DNA from: Taeniopygia guttata | Taxonomy: Eukaryota > Chordata > Aves > Passeriformes > Estrildidae | Length of the DNA: 64,000 bases | Reading direction: 5' to 3' | Assembly (NCBI RefSeq): GCF_048771995.1 | Contig: NC_133063.1 | Location: forward strand, 67,594,014-67,658,013 | In this document: positions 62,561 through 64,000 of the stretch, in pieces | How positions within the stretch are numbered: the first letter of the stretch is position 1 | Layout of the letters: each line of letters starts with the position of its first letter | Made by a program: the position numbers and the translations under genes | Notes under the pieces: generated by a model | The model's input: the letters and a program-made list of their open reading frames with translations, nothing else | Databases searched by the model: none | Told to the model about the DNA's origin: nothing

Positions 62561-64000
62561 TGTGCTGCTTTTCTGTAAGAATAAGTGAATATTTTCATAG
62601 GAGGAGATTTGTTGTTAATATTTGTGCCTGGAAAAGAGAAAATGGATGAGGCTAATGCCCAAGCATGCCTAAGCACAGATTTCCCTATTCAACACAAAAC
62701 TCATGCAGACACAGACACAGATTCTGAATATAAGACACAGAAGATTTAACACAGCACATTTAACTTCTTTTTGTCATCCAGAAAATCCATGTGCTATCTG
62801 GGAACTGGGCAGTGAGCTTTTAGATCTTTGTGGATGTACACAACTCTCCCACTTTCAATACAAGTGAAATCCTAGACTGGATGTCCTTGTTCAAGCACAT
62901 GCCTTAGAAAAAGAATATAATGGAAATCATTCTGCATTAAATGTAGATAATTCAAAAATTTCTATGCCTTTCAAAAGACATGCTGTGCAGGCCAACCGCA
63001 GCAAAGGACACTGATTTCTTTGCTGATTCAGGAAGGGCTGAGGTTCAGCCTAAGCTGAAACTGTTGCTTTCCCTTGTATTGATGGGCTACTATACCAATA
63101 GAACAGACCAAGTTAGGCAGATTGCAAGCCTTATCTCACTGAGGTGAAAGTGGAGGACATTTGAGGGTATTATTTATCTGGATAACACCAGAGCTTTGGT
63201 GAGGAAATCAGTCATGAAGCAGCTATTTGAATCTGTAGGTGTCTAAAGGTTCAGAACAATCCTTTATCCAGACATCCTCTTCCTTTCTTTTCAAAATGCC
63301 TGTTTTCCAGTTGATAGCATTTGCTTAAGTCTCAGCTTCTGACTAAGGGGTTTAATGGCTGAAAAATTGCCTAAGGGTCAGAATATTCCAGCTCAGTTCA
63401 TCCTTGGGTCACTGCATTGAACCAAGACTGCAGACAGGAGCCTGACCTCTCCAAAGTATTTTATGCCTTATAAAGAAATGCAAGTGTTGTACTTGATGTA
63501 TTGTTTAAAAATGTAATTGATTTTAAAGAACTCAGAGTCTCTTGGATGAAGCCACTAATGGCACTGAAAGCTGTTATTGCCATTCTAAAATTTGCTGAAA
63601 TAAAATTATTGCTATAAAGAGCAAAACCCTACCTAGCAGTCTAACTAGGTTTTGTTTTGGTTTTTTTTTTTTTGTACATCCTGTTCAGAAAACCTACATG
63701 AAAAAGTATGAAATTTATACCTCACTCTGATGAATCAGGCAATGTATTGAGGATATTCTGGCAACTAAAGGGCACATTGTCCTATAGTCATATCCACACA
63801 GAAAAGTGTGTGTGTCTATGTGGTTGTTACCTCTCACCTAAACATGCATTAAAGAGCACACAGATGAGACAAGGTAAATGCATGTATAGGTTCAGCACAA
63901 GCTGGAGACCAAACTTTCCATGTGCATGTATGGAAAAGAAATCTTATTTGTCTTCATCAGTTTCAGAAGCTTTGCTCCATTTATTCTTCTGCAGGAACAG
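62561..64000. other. Unique sequence to window end
   Basis: AT-rich, with no recognised gene or repeat apart from a T13 run at 63661-63673 preceded by GGTTTTGTTTTGG. No ORF above 60 codons lies in this part. Confidence 0.5.

Noticed and set aside
1..64000. CRISPR arrays, bacterial operons, prophage or plasmid features
   Set aside because: No regularly spaced direct repeats, no ribosome-binding-site and ORF packing; the sequence is vertebrate in character.
1..64000. Endogenous viral genes other than LTRs
   Set aside because: No open or broken frame resembling gag, pol, env or non-retroviral viral proteins was recognised; the only RT-like frames are CR1 LINE.

Overview
The window reads as vertebrate, specifically avian, nuclear DNA that is intergenic or deep-intronic. 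The main support is a set of CR1 LINE copies. These are 3' fragments ending in the CR1-type octamer ATTCTGTG/CATAGAAT, plus one long copy whose decayed frames still read as CR1 reverse transcriptase. A truncated endogenous-retrovirus LTR at 52.2-52.7 kb resembles LTRs I recall from bird, especially songbird, genomes, so a passerine or related neoavian is likely but not proven. The sequence is AT-rich, has no operon-like gene packing, and has no long ORF outside repeats that I recognise. I find no intact protein-coding gene, tRNA, rRNA or CRISPR array.

Layout. 0-13 kb: mostly unique AT-rich sequence with two CR1 fragments (1.8 kb on +, 2.8-3.3 kb on -), an A-rich tract (3.6 kb) and an exact 37-bp duplication (7.92 and 9.85 kb) that carries a splice-donor-like motif. 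13-15.5 kb: a cluster of three CR1 3' fragments, all on the minus strand. 18.9-21.2 kb: the most complex block, with an A/C-rich tract, a locally CpG-rich segment, a G/T-rich tract, and two adjacent but dissimilar LTR-like elements, both minus strand and each with a polyadenylation signal. 21-36 kb: unique sequence with an old CR1 relic (23.2 kb) and a diverged CR1 (31.2 kb). 36.28-36.58 kb: a 301-bp compound palindrome with perfect 77-bp arms. 36.6-52 kb: unique sequence with a MIR-like SINE relic (39.3 kb). 52.2-52.7 kb: ERV LTR fragment. 52.7-59.9 kb: unique, partly very AT-rich sequence that may hold conserved non-coding elements. 59.87-62.56 kb: a roughly 2.7-kb CR1 copy on the minus strand, dead by stops, frameshifts and loss of the catalytic Asp pair, with a small minisatellite inside it. 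62.6-64 kb: unique sequence.

No genes act together here. What can be annotated is the record of retrotransposon insertions. The strongest unexplained structure is the palindrome at 36.3-36.6 kb. A few splice-site-flanked open stretches (31.0, 44.2, 55.9 kb) and the CpG-rich block at 19.1-19.3 kb are the best places to look for unannotated exons, but each is within what chance could give. All repeat assignments come from remembered consensus features, not a database search.
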